A DNA stretch of 64,000 bases from Aureobasidium sp. EXF-3400. Taxonomy: Eukaryota > Ascomycota > Dothideomycetes > Dothideales > Saccotheciaceae. This document shows positions 44,592 through 56,248 of the stretch, piece after piece (within the stretch, counting starts at the first letter, position 1; each line of letters starts with the position of its first letter). The DNA lies in NCBI GenBank assembly GCA_024195585.1, contig SWBL01000244.1, forward strand, positions 17,182-81,181, given 5' to 3'. A program made the position numbers and the translations under genes. The notes beneath the pieces were generated by a model, which had not been told where the DNA came from, searched no databases, and saw only the letters and a program-made list of their open reading frames with translations.

Positions 44592-46150
44592 CAAACATTC
44601 AGAAAGAGTAACACGGTCGAGAGCAGTATTAGATGCACAGATATAAACATTGCGTCTCACCAGACTCTGGACCTTGGCTTAACACGAGCACATATAACAA
44701 GGTGCCAGCAATATACAAACATGGCCAGCCACAATCCTTGATGGTTCGGCGCGTGCACAGCCAATCTGCAGGCGCTTTGGTTCCCCAAATTGGAAAGTGG
44801 GGTGGGTTTGGGGAGACCTGGTCCATGCTTGGGACCTTCCATCTTGCGTGCCCTTCTTCAACACCATCGAATCCCAACGTATGCAATCCTTCGAGCAATA
44901 TAAAGAATCCTTCGTGGTCCTAGGCTTATTATATTACGAGGCTCTCGACTCCTCCCAACTTTGCATCTTGGTGGAGACGCTCCTTCGTGCCCAACGACCG
45001 ATTGACTGAATCAATTCAAGATATGGGCAGAGCAGACTGACTGTCCAGATCAATACGACAAAAGAGCAAGGCCAATCATCATTGAGACGAGCAACTTTCA
45101 CCGGTATAAGTGGACTCGCATAAAAACCTCATCGTGAACGCCGCGCGGACTTTCAACCCTTTTCCGCGTCAAGACGAGGCTGTCAAGGCATGCGTTGGGT
45201 AACTTAGCGTAAGGGTTTGTGACTGCTCATTCAACCCCGAGTCACTTCTAAAATCTTGGATATACCGACGCATGAGGGTGCCGCTACCCAATGGGCTTTG
45301 AGAGCCTTCCCCAAGTATGCTGACTCAAACGAGCTTCCTTTTGATAGCAGTTTGTGCAGGCTTCTATAGGAAAATGGTGGCTCACGCATGCCGTGTGATT
45401 ATGCGATACGAAAGTCGACACAACATGCTACTGCGTCTACATCCCCGACGTCCCCGACGTCCCCGGTAGGAGATAGCTCGCCTCAGGCTTCAGGAGGTCA
45501 AGCCGCTATACAAATCAATTGCAGTAGCGAAGCGAGACCTGCTTGACCACGGAGTTGATTGAGAAGCCCGAGAGGCTCTTACTCTTCCAGATGAGCACTC
45601 TAATCCAAGTTTCGGTCTTCTTGATAAAACCCTGGTAGGTGCATTAGTTGACACGGGGCAGGCAGATCATCAGGAAACAAATCCGATGAATATCTGCATG
45701 GGCACTACCAGTCTCTCCCGTGTGCTAGAGACTGCCACGCGATAGCTATGGAATGCACAGTACTTTCTGGAAGGAAATGGTGTCCAAGGAGAACACTCGT
45801 TTGAGGAGATCTCCACGTTTACCATTCTGATAGACTGTGCACCTTAATAGCTGCGCCGTGAGAGAAACAGCCTGTCGTGACATCGTGAGTGGAACGCACC
45901 ATTGTCTCCCTGTAGTGGGTGCAGCATAAGTCTCCAACTTTGACCCACCTGGAGGATTTGATAGCGTGGAGCTTGGTTGGTCCCATGCATGCTCGCTATC
46001 CCTGCGCAGTGCCTGGTCTATCACAGTTCCAGAAAGCCAGAACTTGACAACCTTAGCTTCATGTGATGACAACTGCCGGCTCACTTCATGCTCGCTTGGC
46101 GATGGTGTGCTGTCTTTTGGTATAATCCTTCACGTGTCAAGGAGATACTG
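44592..46150. other. Intergenic region between two divergent P450 genes
   Basis: About 1.6 kb. No gene is supported. Contains the short tandem repeat at 45442-45465 and, at its right end, the core promoter of the P450 at 46225. Confidence 0.5.
45442..45465. repeat. Short 9-bp tandem repeat
   Basis: TCCCCGACG occurs twice and then partly a third time without spacers. Small and probably of no consequence. Confidence 0.7.
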
Positions 46151-46159
46151 ATATATAAA
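46151..46159 (+). promoter_or_regulatory. TATA box of the 46.2-kb P450 gene
   Basis: ATATATAAA lies about 66-74 bp before the ATG at 46225. Confidence 0.4.
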
Positions 46160-46224
46160 ATGAGCGTCAAGAGCTCTTTCGAACAAAGTAGCTCACACAA
46201 ATTGATTCTGTTTACTATCCAACC

Positions 46225-47951
46225 ATGGCAGCCTCAACCTACAACGCTACAGAAGCCCTTGAGGGTATCACTGGGTCTCACCTTCCTGCCCCTTCTATAC
46301 CATTCTCATATTTCTTTCTCTCCTCTTCTACTTCTGCTCTCACTGTTGTTGCTAGTGCCATTACCCTATACTGGTATCTGGTAACTCTCGGCAGAAAGAG
46401 TCGACCCTACATTTACGGAAACTATGAGTTTGACGCACCTACTGTTGGCTCCACCAACATGATACTGGGCAGATGGCAGTTCTTTAGAAATGGTCCGGCA
46501 CTTATCCGTGAAGGATACGAGAAGTACAAAGACAACTTCTTCAAAGTCTCAGGCAATGATCTCCTCATCGTACCCAACAAATACTTGGCCGAGCTTGCAA
46601 GCTTGCCTCCAGAGAAACTCAGTCTCAACACTGCGATTGTTGATGCTTTTCAGCGTCTTCATTCGATTACCGCTGTGATCACTGATCACAGTCTGCAAAC
46701 ACGCATGATCGTGTCTCGCCTCACACCAAAACTCGGAGTGCATGTTCCCTTCGTTCAAGAACAGTTCCGCAAGTACCTGCCAACCGAACTGCCAGCGACA
46801 GAGACCCAATGGACAAGCATAAATGCCTTGAGCCTCGCTCGTCGTATGGTTCATAGAGGTGTAGCTACCCAGTTCGTCGTAGACCTCGCAGAGGACGAGG
46901 CTTATCTGAAGACCGCCATCGACTACTCGGAAAACGGTTTCATGCACAACTTCATGTTGCGCGTCTTTCCCGATCTGGCCAAGCCGTTCGTTGCCTGGTT
47001 CCTTCCTACAAGCTGGGGTGTGGACAGAGCGCTCAAAAGAGCAAGACGTATGATCATCCCGATCATCGCTGAGCGCAGAAGACGCGAACAAGACGACCCA
47101 AAGTATGAGAAACCTGAAGATTTCTTGCAGAATCTGATGGATGGCGGTGTCGAGCTCAACGATACCCCCGAAACTACAGTACAGCGTTTGATGGTCACAT
47201 ACCTTGGCTCTGGCCCTTCGACCGTGATCGCTGTGGCTCAAGTCTTGTTCGACCTTTGTGCTCACCCGGAATATATCGAGCCACTAAGACAAGAAGCCTT
47301 AAGCGTACTTCGCGAGAAGGGCTACACCAAACAAGCTCTAGCCGATATGAAGCAGATGGACAGCTTCATGCGGGAGTCTCAGAGACTCAGTCCACCTACC
47401 TTATGTACGTACAACTATCTTCTCATAATCATGTTCGATGACGCTAACCAATCCAACAGTGGGATTCAATGCCATTGTGCGTCAACCTCTTACGCTTCAC
47501 GACGGCACTGTACTGCCCGATGGCGCTCACATCCAGATGGCAACATATGCGATTGGCACAGATCCTGAGCGAGTTGAGGATCCCGAGACATTCGATGGCC
47601 TGCGACAGTACAACAACAGGAAGCGCCCTGGCGAAAGTAATTGGCATCGTATGATAACTCCGGTTTATCCAACTTCTCGCTATATGCTGACATCGACGAA
47701 CAGAATTTACTACCACGAGCGAGAACAATCTTCACTTTGGCCACGGCAAGATTGTCTGTCCCGGCAGATTCTTCGCCGACCACTCCATGAAGATGATTGT
47801 CAGCAACATTATTCTCAAGTATCACCTTCGCTTCCCAGGTGGAACCACACAGAGACCATCAAACACGAGCATGTACGATGTTCTGATCCCTGATCTGAAC
47901 ACTTGCGTCGAGTTCAAGCTGAGGGAGGATGCTGCCGAATGCAACTTCTAG
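46225..47951 (+). CDS. Cytochrome P450 monooxygenase (ent-kaurene-oxidase-like group)
   Basis: Three exons (46225-47404, 47460-47648, 47704-47951; both introns 55 bp) give 538 aa. A long hydrophobic N-terminal anchor precedes the catalytic domain. ExxR is MRESQRLSP, followed by AIVRQPLTLHDG. The heme loop FGHGKIVCPGRFFA has its ligand Cys near 475. The I-helix region reads YLGSGPSTVIAV, so the usual A-G-x-x-T oxygen-activation motif is altered. It resembles the P450 group containing gibberellin and diterpene oxidases of fungi, but no terpene cyclase lies nearby, so the substrate is unknown. The second splice is required to form SNWHQFTTTSENNLHFGHG. Confidence 0.88.
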
Positions 47952-48119
47952 GCCGAAAGTGGGTTGTGCATATGGAGAATCAGTGATGGACTGCATAACT
48001 TTAGTCAGAATGTTTGCAAGGAGCTTAAGCAGACTCAAATCCTAGTTTTGAGAGAATGATCTCTTTTGATGACTTCATGGACTTGTTTATTTATGTGATG
48101 TCTACATCAACATCGCTTG

Positions 48120-48857
48120 TTATGTCGCTTCAAGACGACCATCAATACTAAGGCCAATGGACGAAAGAGACTTGACGACATTCTCAATCAGCGACGTGTC
48201 TTCCACAGTCATGTTTCCAGCTTTCTCTCGAAGTACTAGTGCAGCAGCTGTGAGGGACTGCAACTCCTGCGATGATGGCTCATCTTTCTGGATCTGGAGA
48301 GTTTCTTCTTTCCACAGCTTCTTGTGCAAGTCTTCGATCGTGTAGATATTTTTTCTCTTCTCGCTGATCTCTCGCCTAATCCAATGTCTTTCTACGAAAT
48401 GAAAAAGATTCCTGACGAATTTGGTCAACTTCATGAATCTCTCCCACTGAAGAATATACGCCGTCAATAGTCTCCCGGCAGCACTTTCGTCCATGTCGTT
48501 CTCTTGAGTCTCCCTTGGAAAAATTTCGTGGCGAACGTCTGAACAATAGACCCGTATCTCTCGCTTTATGCTGTGGTAGAGATCTTCACAGTTAAGGTAC
48601 GCTGTGCGACCTTTAGGCTTTACGGCGGTGCCATAGTTGAAAATTGCAGCGTAGAGTTTGGCGTAGGCGCCCGTAGATATAGGCACAGACTTGCTGTCGG
48701 GTGAGAGATCTTTTGTAGCAGAGTATATTTCGTGTACGCGAGTCTGAATCCATGCTAAAGTAGGTGCTGGGTTCGCATGTATCTCTTGTCTGGAAGGAAC
48801 ATCCGCGGGTTCCGTTCCCGGCTGCGGTATCGCTTGTTGTTTGGGGTCGAGGCTCAT
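48120..48857 (-). CDS. Stand-alone cullin N-terminal domain protein
   Basis: An intronless 245-aa frame from ATG 48857. After a short leader, residues about 30-190 follow the first cullin repeat: TWI or AWIQ at the start, STGAYAKLYAAIFNYG, then the diagnostic block FVERHWIRREISEKRKNIYT. This corresponds to the cullin motif L-N-R-H-W-x-x-R-E...K-x-I-Y-x-I, the surface that contacts the Skp1/F-box adaptor. The remaining cullin repeats, the cullin-homology domain that binds the RING subunit, and the neddylation lysine are all absent. Only about 170 bp separate the stop from the convergent P450 gene, with no cullin-like sequence there. It may be a truncated paralogue or a protein that occupies adaptors without ligase activity. 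That role is inference. Confidence 0.7.
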   Translation of the reverse strand: MSLDPKQQAIPQPGTEPADVPSRQEIHANPAPTLAWIQTRVHEIYSATKDLSPDSKSVPISTGAYAKLYAAIFNYGTAVKPKGRTAYLNCEDLYHSIKREIRVYCSDVRHEIFPRETQENDMDESAAGRLLTAYILQWERFMKLTKFVRNLFHFVERHWIRREISEKRKNIYTIEDLHKKLWKEETLQIQKDEPSSQELQSLTAAALVLREKAGNMTVEDTSLIENVVKSLSSIGLSIDGRLEAT

Positions 48858-49300
48858 TTTTTGCTGTCTGGTATCAATGTTAAAGCTCAATTTTCAGTTT
48901 CGCGAGCGATGTTATGAGTCTTTGTAACGACGGCAATCCCAGGCAGCAATGCGAAAGGATTCGTATGTGATGTCATGTTGGAGAGTTTGATGGCCGAACA
49001 ACCGGTTCTACTCGAGTTTGTAGGCGTACGTGCGAAAGCTGCGACTCGATGGATTAGATCTCCACCTGAACAAGTCACTTGCCTTGATAGATGCTTGTCC
49101 GGGCGAGATAGGTCCCCGACTGTGGAGGAGTCGGTTCAAGCTTGGTTCGTAAAAAGTCGCTTGCTGAGTGAAAAGTACGAACTGGGCGAGAGGAACTCCT
49201 CTATAGAGAGGAAAGGAAAAACTCTTTTTGCATGTGAACAAAACGCTACGCTAGAAAACAGGACGAAGATACAATACATAATGCTACACAGGTCCAACAC
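48858..49300. other. Intergenic region
   Basis: Promoter and leader of the cullin-like gene and 3' flank of the regulator-like gene. Nothing else is supported. Confidence 0.5.
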
Positions 49301-50565
49301 CTAGGTGCTGACCTTGCTCCGTAGGGAAACGCCTTCCCGAGGCACCCACTTTTCCAGAACTTCGACACTCTGATCCATTGAGAAAGACTGATCTGTGTCT
49401 TCGAGGAAGCGTGGTGTATCACTCTGCAAAGCCATAACACGATCGGCCCACCTCATCAGTCTCTTGACAAGTTCTGGAAATTCAAGGGCACCCATGCCAC
49501 CTCTCATCATGATCATCCGGTGTTGTGCAGGGCGGTGTATGAGATTGGCGGCACTTTTATCTCCATACATTGACTCGTGGAGAGCAATGCGACCAACGGC
49601 CAGGATCACTGAATCACTTATGGCGCGAACAGGATCATCAAGAGCTTCGTTGATGGATCTGACTGCTTGATCTCGTAACCAAAGTGCTGTCTCGGGCGGC
49701 AAGACATTCAGTCGTATCAAGTCACCGGACGCAAAGAGTAATCGGACGTTGAACAGAGCGGTATCCGCGAGGGCGTGTTGGGTCATAAATCGTTCCCATT
49801 TGAGTCCTTCTTCTCGAGTAATTCCCAAGGCAGGCCAGCCACGGGGAGCAAACACTGTCATCACTAAGAATCATGTTAGCGGCTAATTAACTTGGGCACT
49901 CACAGAAGCTGCTTCTTACTGTGATGTAATACTCTGTCATGCCATGGCTTAGTGTGCACAGGGTAGCAGTTGAAAGCATCGTAACTACCGCTGCCTAGAT
50001 CATGAGGGCTCACCAGCTCAGAGTTTGGTGTGGTCAAAGTGGCATCTGGTGTCCCTATTGAAGATATCCAAGCCGAGACAGCGGTAGCAGGACTTGCGGC
50101 ATATGATCTTGAAGACACGGAGGCAGAGGAAGAGCTTGTGAGTGTCTGTCTGCGAGAACTTGACGTTTGACTGCTTCGTGGAGTTCGCTTTCTTTTGATG
50201 TTTGATCGTATAACTTCATCCGACAGTTCCGTTGGACCAGACTTGGCAGTGGAACCTCTCTGGGCGTTGGTCGACTCCCAGGTGAATCTACGGACCGGGT
50301 TGGTAGAAGGAATCCGCGTGGGGACTGGATCCGAGTCGTTTGAGTCTTCGGACTTTTCTGGCGCTTCGAGCAGACTGTTTAGGTCGACTAGGCGAGAGAA
50401 ACGAGGATCTTCTGAGGAGCTAGAGGATTTTGGGTGGTTATTGGGACGAGCACCCTGGGCCCATCCCGATGCTGCAGCGGCAGAGCGGATTCGTTTCTTG
50501 TTTCCTTCGCTTACTGCGTCCTGAGGAGCAGTAACATTGACAAAGGTGAAGCGTTGCGAGGTCAT
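49301..50565 (-). CDS. Regulator-like protein (fungal TF domain, no zinc cluster)
   Basis: Two exons (50565-49920 and 49863-49301; 56-bp intron) give 402 aa. The start MTSQRFTFVNVTAPQDAV with following basic residues (NKKRIRS) is the leader of a group of fungal proteins related to Zn2Cys6 factors but lacking the cysteines. A Ser-rich low-complexity middle with a basic patch (SNIKRKRTPRSS) could serve as a nuclear signal. The C-terminal half (FAPRGWPALGITREEG and LWLRDQAVRSINEALDDP) resembles the short fungal regulator domain. There is no DNA-binding motif I can point to, so it may act through a partner. ATG 50565 is used because the longer frame begins with TTG. Confidence 0.75.
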
Positions 50566-51418
50566 ATCAGCCTCCCTCAGCCCAAAGCATTGTCCGGAAC
50601 GGGCAAATAGATTACAAGTGGGGTGCAACTGAATGGACAAAGTACTTTAGACACGACTGCAAGGCCGGAGAAAATGAAGCAGATTCAGGATGACGGACGT
50701 CATGCGAACTTGAAGAGCTGAGGGATGAGGCTCAGAATGAACAAGATTAGAAATAATGTTTAGGTTAGGCATCGGGAATCGTTTGCAACCACGACCAAGC
50801 AAACCGGTTGACTAATATGGTCAACCAGCCAGAGAGCAGCACGCAAGACGATTTGTGTGCACATTCAGCAGAAGAGTGGGCAAGTTCAGGCACTCGAGTA
50901 AGGTGAGAACAGGCTACGCAGCGGGCAAACTGGCGGAAGAGGGTTTGGATCTTGATCTAGTCCTAAGCAGGTAAAGCACAGTCTCAAACAGGCATGGAGG
51001 GATCTGATCTTGGTGGAGCTTCGTCAGCCCATCTAAGCCTCCCTGAGTCGCTGCACAACGCACAATGCAGACATGAGAATGATGAGACACCGGGAGATGC
51101 AAGAGCAGGGAGTGTACAATGTCGGAACGAGCCGAGTTACGTACGAGGTTGGCGTTTCACAAGGAGAGCTGTGTGCATGCCTGGGTAGAAAATGATTGTT
51201 GACGGGCGTCATGGCAGGCTTCGTGCGTTAGGGCAAGCAGGCAGGGTCTGCGTATGGCGCGGCCACCTGGTGCGCAGAAAATCCGCGCGGGTCCCTTTCC
51301 CCGCAAGGCAGTGACGATCGTGTGCTGAGCAGCAGGAGCGGCCTCGGCCAGCAGTGCGCGTGTGCATGAGCTGCCCGCTTGAGACAAGGACAAAGTCCAT
51401 CTTCAACAAACAGCGACC
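50566..51418. other. Shared promoter region of divergent regulator genes
   Basis: About 850 bp between the 49.3-kb and 51.4-kb genes, which diverge. No gene or repeat is supported. Confidence 0.5.
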
Positions 51419-53721
51419 ATGGCTCTAGAAGACGAGTCACCCGCATCGATCCAGGATGGGGGTGGCAATGGCTCCAACACTGGGAAGCGCAAGAGCGACG
51501 ACCCTCAGCAGCAGCAGAAGCAGAAGCGCAATCGCTACATCTCCATAGCTTGGTACACGCCCTCGTCCCCATGCCACAACACACGCGACCATGCCGCTGA
51601 CTCTCCAAGCAACGAATGTAAGCGACGAAAGATCAAATGCAACGGCCAAACCCCATGCCAACGATGCGGCAACCTCGCCCTGGATTGCGTCTATGCTCCC
51701 AACTGCTGTACCTCCAATTTCAAAGACACCGACGACTTTCGAAACATGTCCAACCAGATCGCCTCTCTCCAAGACCAGGTCAATGCTCTCTTTGCTAGCA
51801 TGAACACTCTACGCGCAGATCTTGCCCACCAACAACCACCTATCGATCCTTTTCTGCAACACCAACCCACCATGTCACACGAACATGTTGCTTCCACCGA
51901 ACTCTCTCGAAGAAAGAGTATGTCAGCACGGCCAGCCTTCAGAGGCCCTACGAGCACCGAGTTCAACCTCGGTGTTGCCAAGAACCATCTCGAGACTATA
52001 GGCATTGCCCCCGCTGGTCCTGACGACGACTTACTGCGCGAAGAGTCGCCGGGTGCACATATCCTGACTTCCGCTCCGCTACATGCCACTAAAGATCCCA
52101 TCTGGAATGTCAATCGCGACGAGGCTCTCCGCCTGATACGTGTCTACCAGGACGATATGCATATCATGTATCCTCTACTCTCCATACCAGAACTCGTTGC
52201 CTACGTCAACAAGCTCTTCACTTTCATGGAATCTGCTCAAAGGACAGGCCTTATGATGAGGTCTGCTCCTGGAGCCGATTCCATCGATGACGAAGAGACG
52301 AACATACTCAAGATCGTAATGGCTACTGCCATGGTTGTTGAGGGTTCAGGGAGAAGCGAACTAGGCCGTGCCATGTATGATTACGTGCAACCCTCGATCG
52401 ATGCTCTTTTTCTTGGTGATACTAGCCTGAGAGGTGTCCAGTTGCTTGCACTCGCGGTATGATGACCCAAGAAACTCGCTTATTGCAGCTTTCTGACTTT
52501 GCTATTTAGGCTACATACCAGTTTCACTGTGACAACGAAGGCATATCATGGCGCATCATAGGCTTGACTGCTCGTTTCTGTATCGAACTTGGCTTACATC
52601 GTAAAGAGACGTACGACCGCATGGATGAAGAGCAACGCACCACAGCCATGCTTACCTTTTGGTCTGTCTACTGTCTTGACAGGAGGTGGAGTTTTGGCAC
52701 CGGAATGCCTTTTGCTCTGCAGGACTCTGATATTGATCCGAATCTACCGAGACCGGTAAGCCATGATGTTTTCGACAATGCTAACCAAGCTGACGCTTTG
52801 CAGGGCGAGAAATCACTTTATCTGACTGCCATGATCGAACATTTTGCTATTGCCAGCAAGGTACGGCATCTGATATACTCTGATTTGAGCAGAAAACAGG
52901 TCAGCAAGGAGGATGTGAGCTATCTCGACTTCCAGGTTGTCAACTGGCACAGAAATCTCCCTCCGCAGCTACATTGGGATCGGGAGTCCTGGAGCCAGAC
53001 AGATGGAGATGTTCCTGCTGGACAACAGCGTCTCCGAATCATCCTCTACTTGCGAGCGAACGTTATGCGCGTCATGATCCATCGGCCCGTGCTGCATTCG
53101 ACAGCGTCGATTGTGAGCAATCCCATACAAGCACAGACCGTCGTAGACATTGCCAAAGACACGATCCGCATCTTGACGCACATCAACCGGACGAGCAGGA
53201 TGTATCGGGCTTCACAGAGCTTGTTCAATGCATTCCTTACGACAGCTTTGGCGGTGTTGTTCCTTGCAGTTTCACACATGCCCGAGACATATGCAGGGCA
53301 GGTGCGTGAGGAATTCTACATGGCGCTAGATCTCGTGCGCGGCATATCAAAGGGCAGTTGGGTTAGCAAAAGGTTGTGGAAAACAATTCGGTCGCTGAAG
53401 GAGGTAGGACCGAAGCTTGGATTGGTGACGAACAACACGCAGAGCGATCCAAACCATTCAGCGGCGGTTGCCATGGCCGGACTTGCTGGACACAAGGTTG
53501 ACGAGGGGGCATTCTTGAACCATGGAGGATGGAACAACATGGGAAGTGTATCTTCAAGTTCGCCAGATGGGATGGTACAAGACTTGACCAATCTGTTCGA
53601 GGCGGCCGGAGGATACACGAATGGATTTGGAGGCGGGTTTGGGGCAGGGGTTCATCAAATGAATGAAAATGGATTCGGTGGTGAAGATGAGCTGAGCAGA
53701 ATTCTACGAGATCTATTCTGA
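51419..53721 (+). CDS. Zn2Cys6 transcription factor with fungal middle homology region
   Basis: Four exons (51419-51552, 51610-52456, 52510-52755, 52804-53721; introns 57, 53 and 48 bp) give 714 aa. The first intron falls inside the zinc cluster. Splicing creates the first cysteine of the set Cys45, 48, 55, 61, 64 and 71 (C-x2-C-x6-C-x5-C-x2-C-x6-C, ACNECKRRKIKCNGQTPCQR). A coiled coil follows (MSNQIASLQDQVNALFASMN), then the fungal-specific domain (LTARFCIELGLHRKE, FWSVYCLDRRWSFGTGMPF). The third intron is a multiple of three with no stop, so retention would insert 16 residues. The C-terminus is Gly/Asn-rich and could activate transcription. It resembles general carbon/nitrogen or stress regulators, with no specific target known. 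Confidence 0.9.
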
Positions 53722-54272
53722 GGTAAAAGGTATGCGGAAGCATTGCTGGGGTTGCATGTTCGGTAGCTAGATGATGCAGAATAAGAAGAAAGGTTGAGCA
53801 TGAAGACGAATTCCACGTGATGCGGCTCGCATGGCATCAAGTCGGCAGGCTTGGCGATTTGGCTTCCAGGAAACATCCCACTTTGATAGCAAAACAGCTG
53901 TAACAACAAAGATTATAGGAGAAAAGAAGCAGATATTGCTCCTCCGACAGCTTCACCGTGATCATCTGGCTTGGACAGACGCATGCTCGGTCACTAATCT
54001 CCATCTACTCGACAGCAACAAGACGACTGTTCCAGGCCGACAAACTTGCACCTTCCAACTTGGTGTTGCGCACCTTCCCTTGAAGCCCAAAGCCTCGTTC
54101 GGCGCAAAGCTTTGATTGCGCTTGCACCTGCGCCGTCACTTCGATCAGTCCAACCCCCCGCGCGCCAACCGTCCGCATAGCCCTTTGAACCCTTCCTCGC
54201 ACCAACGCACCAACCGCAATCGTGGAGTCACGCGCATACGCTGGCCATGTTGGCCCGGACGAGGAGAGCGAC
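53722..54272. other. Intergenic region
   Basis: 3' flank of the Zn2Cys6 gene and promoter of the CK2 gene. No other feature is supported. Confidence 0.5.
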
Positions 54273-55442
54273 ATGTCTTCCAGCAGCCAAGTAGCCGAGT
54301 CATGGATCAGTGCTTTCTGCAGCCTGGTCGGCCACGAGTACTTTGCTGAGGTCTCCGAGGACTTTGTCGAGGACGACTTCAATCTGACTGGTCTGCAGAG
54401 CCAGGTCCCCATGTACAAAGAAGCTCTGGAGATGATCCTGGACGTTGAGCCCGAAGACGACTACAGCGATGACGACGACGAAGATGAAGATGAGGACCTG
54501 GATGACGACGACGAGGACATGAGGGACGCAGCCGCCTACAGACGCCAAGAGAGAAGACACATGCGCATGGCTTCGGATCTGTCTGTCATGGAGAGCAGCG
54601 CCGAGATGCTGTACGGCCTCATTCACCAACGCTACATCACCTCGCGCCAGGGCATCCAGCAGATGGCCGAGAAGTACGAAGCCGGCCATTTTGGTGCCTG
54701 TCCACGCGTCTACTGCGGCCAAGCAAAGGTCCTGCCCGTCGGCTGCAGCGACATTCCTGGTCAGGAGACAGTCAAGCTGTTCTGTCCCAGCTGTCTCGAT
54801 GTCTACACACCGCCCAACAGCCGTTTCCAGTCCGTCGATGGCGCCTTCTTTGGTACAACCTTTGGCTGCCTCTTCTTCATGACTTTCCCTGAGTTGCGCG
54901 TCGGCGGCGCATCCATCTCCTATGGCCCCACCCCCGAACAAATCTCCGACTTCGCCTCGACCACCACCACGCATCGCAAACGCCGTAGCAGCCTCACAAA
55001 CGTCTCAGATACCTTCAGCTCTGCTCCTCCAGTCGCCGCACAACCCTCTCCTCTGCCCACACAACCCGCCACCATCAACGGCTTTGCCGCAGAAAATATG
55101 GCCCCTGGTCTGGGCAAGTCCAACATCTACGAACCTCGCATCTACGGCTTCCGCGTCAGTGAATTTGCAAAGAGCGGTCCCAGGATGAAGTGGCTGCGCG
55201 AGAAACCCGTTGATCTGAACGAGCTCGACGAGGTCGCCATCTGGGAACGGGGGAACGTCAGTCAAACGAGAGAAGATGACGAACTGATGGATGAAGAAGA
55301 CGAAGATGACGAGGACGAGGAAGCACAAGACGAGGAGGAGCCTCTGAAAGGTGCTGGAAAGGATGAAAGACGGAAAGGAGCCGCAAGACGAACGGCCGCT
55401 GCAGCAGATGAAGGCGGTGCTAAGATCGGAAGCGCAGGCTGA
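54273..55442 (+). CDS. ckb1: Casein kinase 2 regulatory subunit beta
   Basis: An intronless frame of 389 aa from ATG 54273 (MSSSSQVAESWISAFC). CK2-beta blocks in order are FCSLVGHEYFAEV, the DFNLTGL motif, a long acidic insert (about residues 67-87), LYGLIHQRYITSR, and the zinc-binding dimer interface (CPRVYCG with FCPSCLDVY). Then comes GCLFFMTFPEL and, after a Ser/Pro-rich insert, YEPRIYGFRVSE. The subunit dimerises through zinc and docks two catalytic alpha subunits to form the constitutive CK2 holoenzyme in nucleus and cytoplasm. The low-complexity insert near residue 235-290 and the Asp/Glu-rich C-terminus make it longer than animal CK2 beta, as in other filamentous fungi. Confidence 0.95.
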   Translation: MSSSSQVAESWISAFCSLVGHEYFAEVSEDFVEDDFNLTGLQSQVPMYKEALEMILDVEPEDDYSDDDDEDEDEDLDDDDEDMRDAAAYRRQERRHMRMASDLSVMESSAEMLYGLIHQRYITSRQGIQQMAEKYEAGHFGACPRVYCGQAKVLPVGCSDIPGQETVKLFCPSCLDVYTPPNSRFQSVDGAFFGTTFGCLFFMTFPELRVGGASISYGPTPEQISDFASTTTTHRKRRSSLTNVSDTFSSAPPVAAQPSPLPTQPATINGFAAENMAPGLGKSNIYEPRIYGFRVSEFAKSGPRMKWLREKPVDLNELDEVAIWERGNVSQTREDDELMDEEDEDDEDEEAQDEEEPLKGAGKDERRKGAARRTAAAADEGGAKIGSAG

Positions 55443-56248
55443 TCACACAATGTTGGATGTTAGCTAATACCCCCAAAAAAGAAAAGGCTAAAGGGAAGTC
55501 GGGGTGGTCTTTGGTGTTTTAGTGGTCCTTTTGCTTCTTTTCTTGCATCGACTTGTTTACTTTCCGTGTTTCTCATCCGTCTTCCTGCCTTCCCGCGCCT
55601 TATATCTGAAAGTCTCATCGACTCTCCCAAATGCTACACTTCTTGTTCACCTTCTCTCTCATACTGAATCCCATCCGAAAGTGTCCAGACATGCTTTGCT
55701 TGCTCTAGGTCTAGTCTTCCCTTCCCAAATCACCGTCCCATTGGTCGATCGTTGCAAGAATGCTTCTACATCGTGCATCATCTGCTTCCAGACATCGACA
55801 TGACGATAGAACCGGTACGTGCACCAGAAGCGGCTTGTCCTAGAGATATCCTGTCTGTGCCTCTTGCACTATCCAACTTGTTTATGAGATGGAACGAGAG
55901 CCACCTGTTGTGAATGATCGATCAACCGCGAGGGGTGAAGGACAGACGACAGGGTGATAACCTCAGTCAATGTTCATATCTTTTTGATCTGCATTGCTTT
56001 GACTTCGTCATGACTGTAGGAATACTCTGTCAAAATAGGAGTACTGGAGTACTGAAATATGTAAACCTATGTATGTTTGGCTATAGTTCATGCTCTTGAG
56101 TGTTATTTCTGCTTCTCTGGACATCGTAAAGCCATGCTTGTAAGTGTGCCTTTCGTATCCATACTGTGTTCTTGTTCATACTTCCATCAACCATAAAGTC
56201 TTCAGAAACCGCAAACAACTGTTCATAGCAAGCGAGAGTCCGGCCTCA
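55443..56248. other. Convergent 3' flanks
   Basis: About 800 bp between the 3' ends of ckb1 and the F-box-like gene. No gene is supported. Confidence 0.5.

Noticed and set aside
45442..45465. CRISPR-like or functional tandem array
   Set aside because: Only two and a half copies of a 9-bp unit without spacers. A trivial tandem repeat.
38813..47951. Secondary-metabolite gene cluster
   Set aside because: No polyketide synthase, peptide synthetase, prenyltransferase or terpene cyclase was found. The P450s and regulator alone do not establish a cluster.
54300..54974. 224-codon open frame on the minus strand
   Set aside because: Antisense to the acidic part of the CK2 beta gene.
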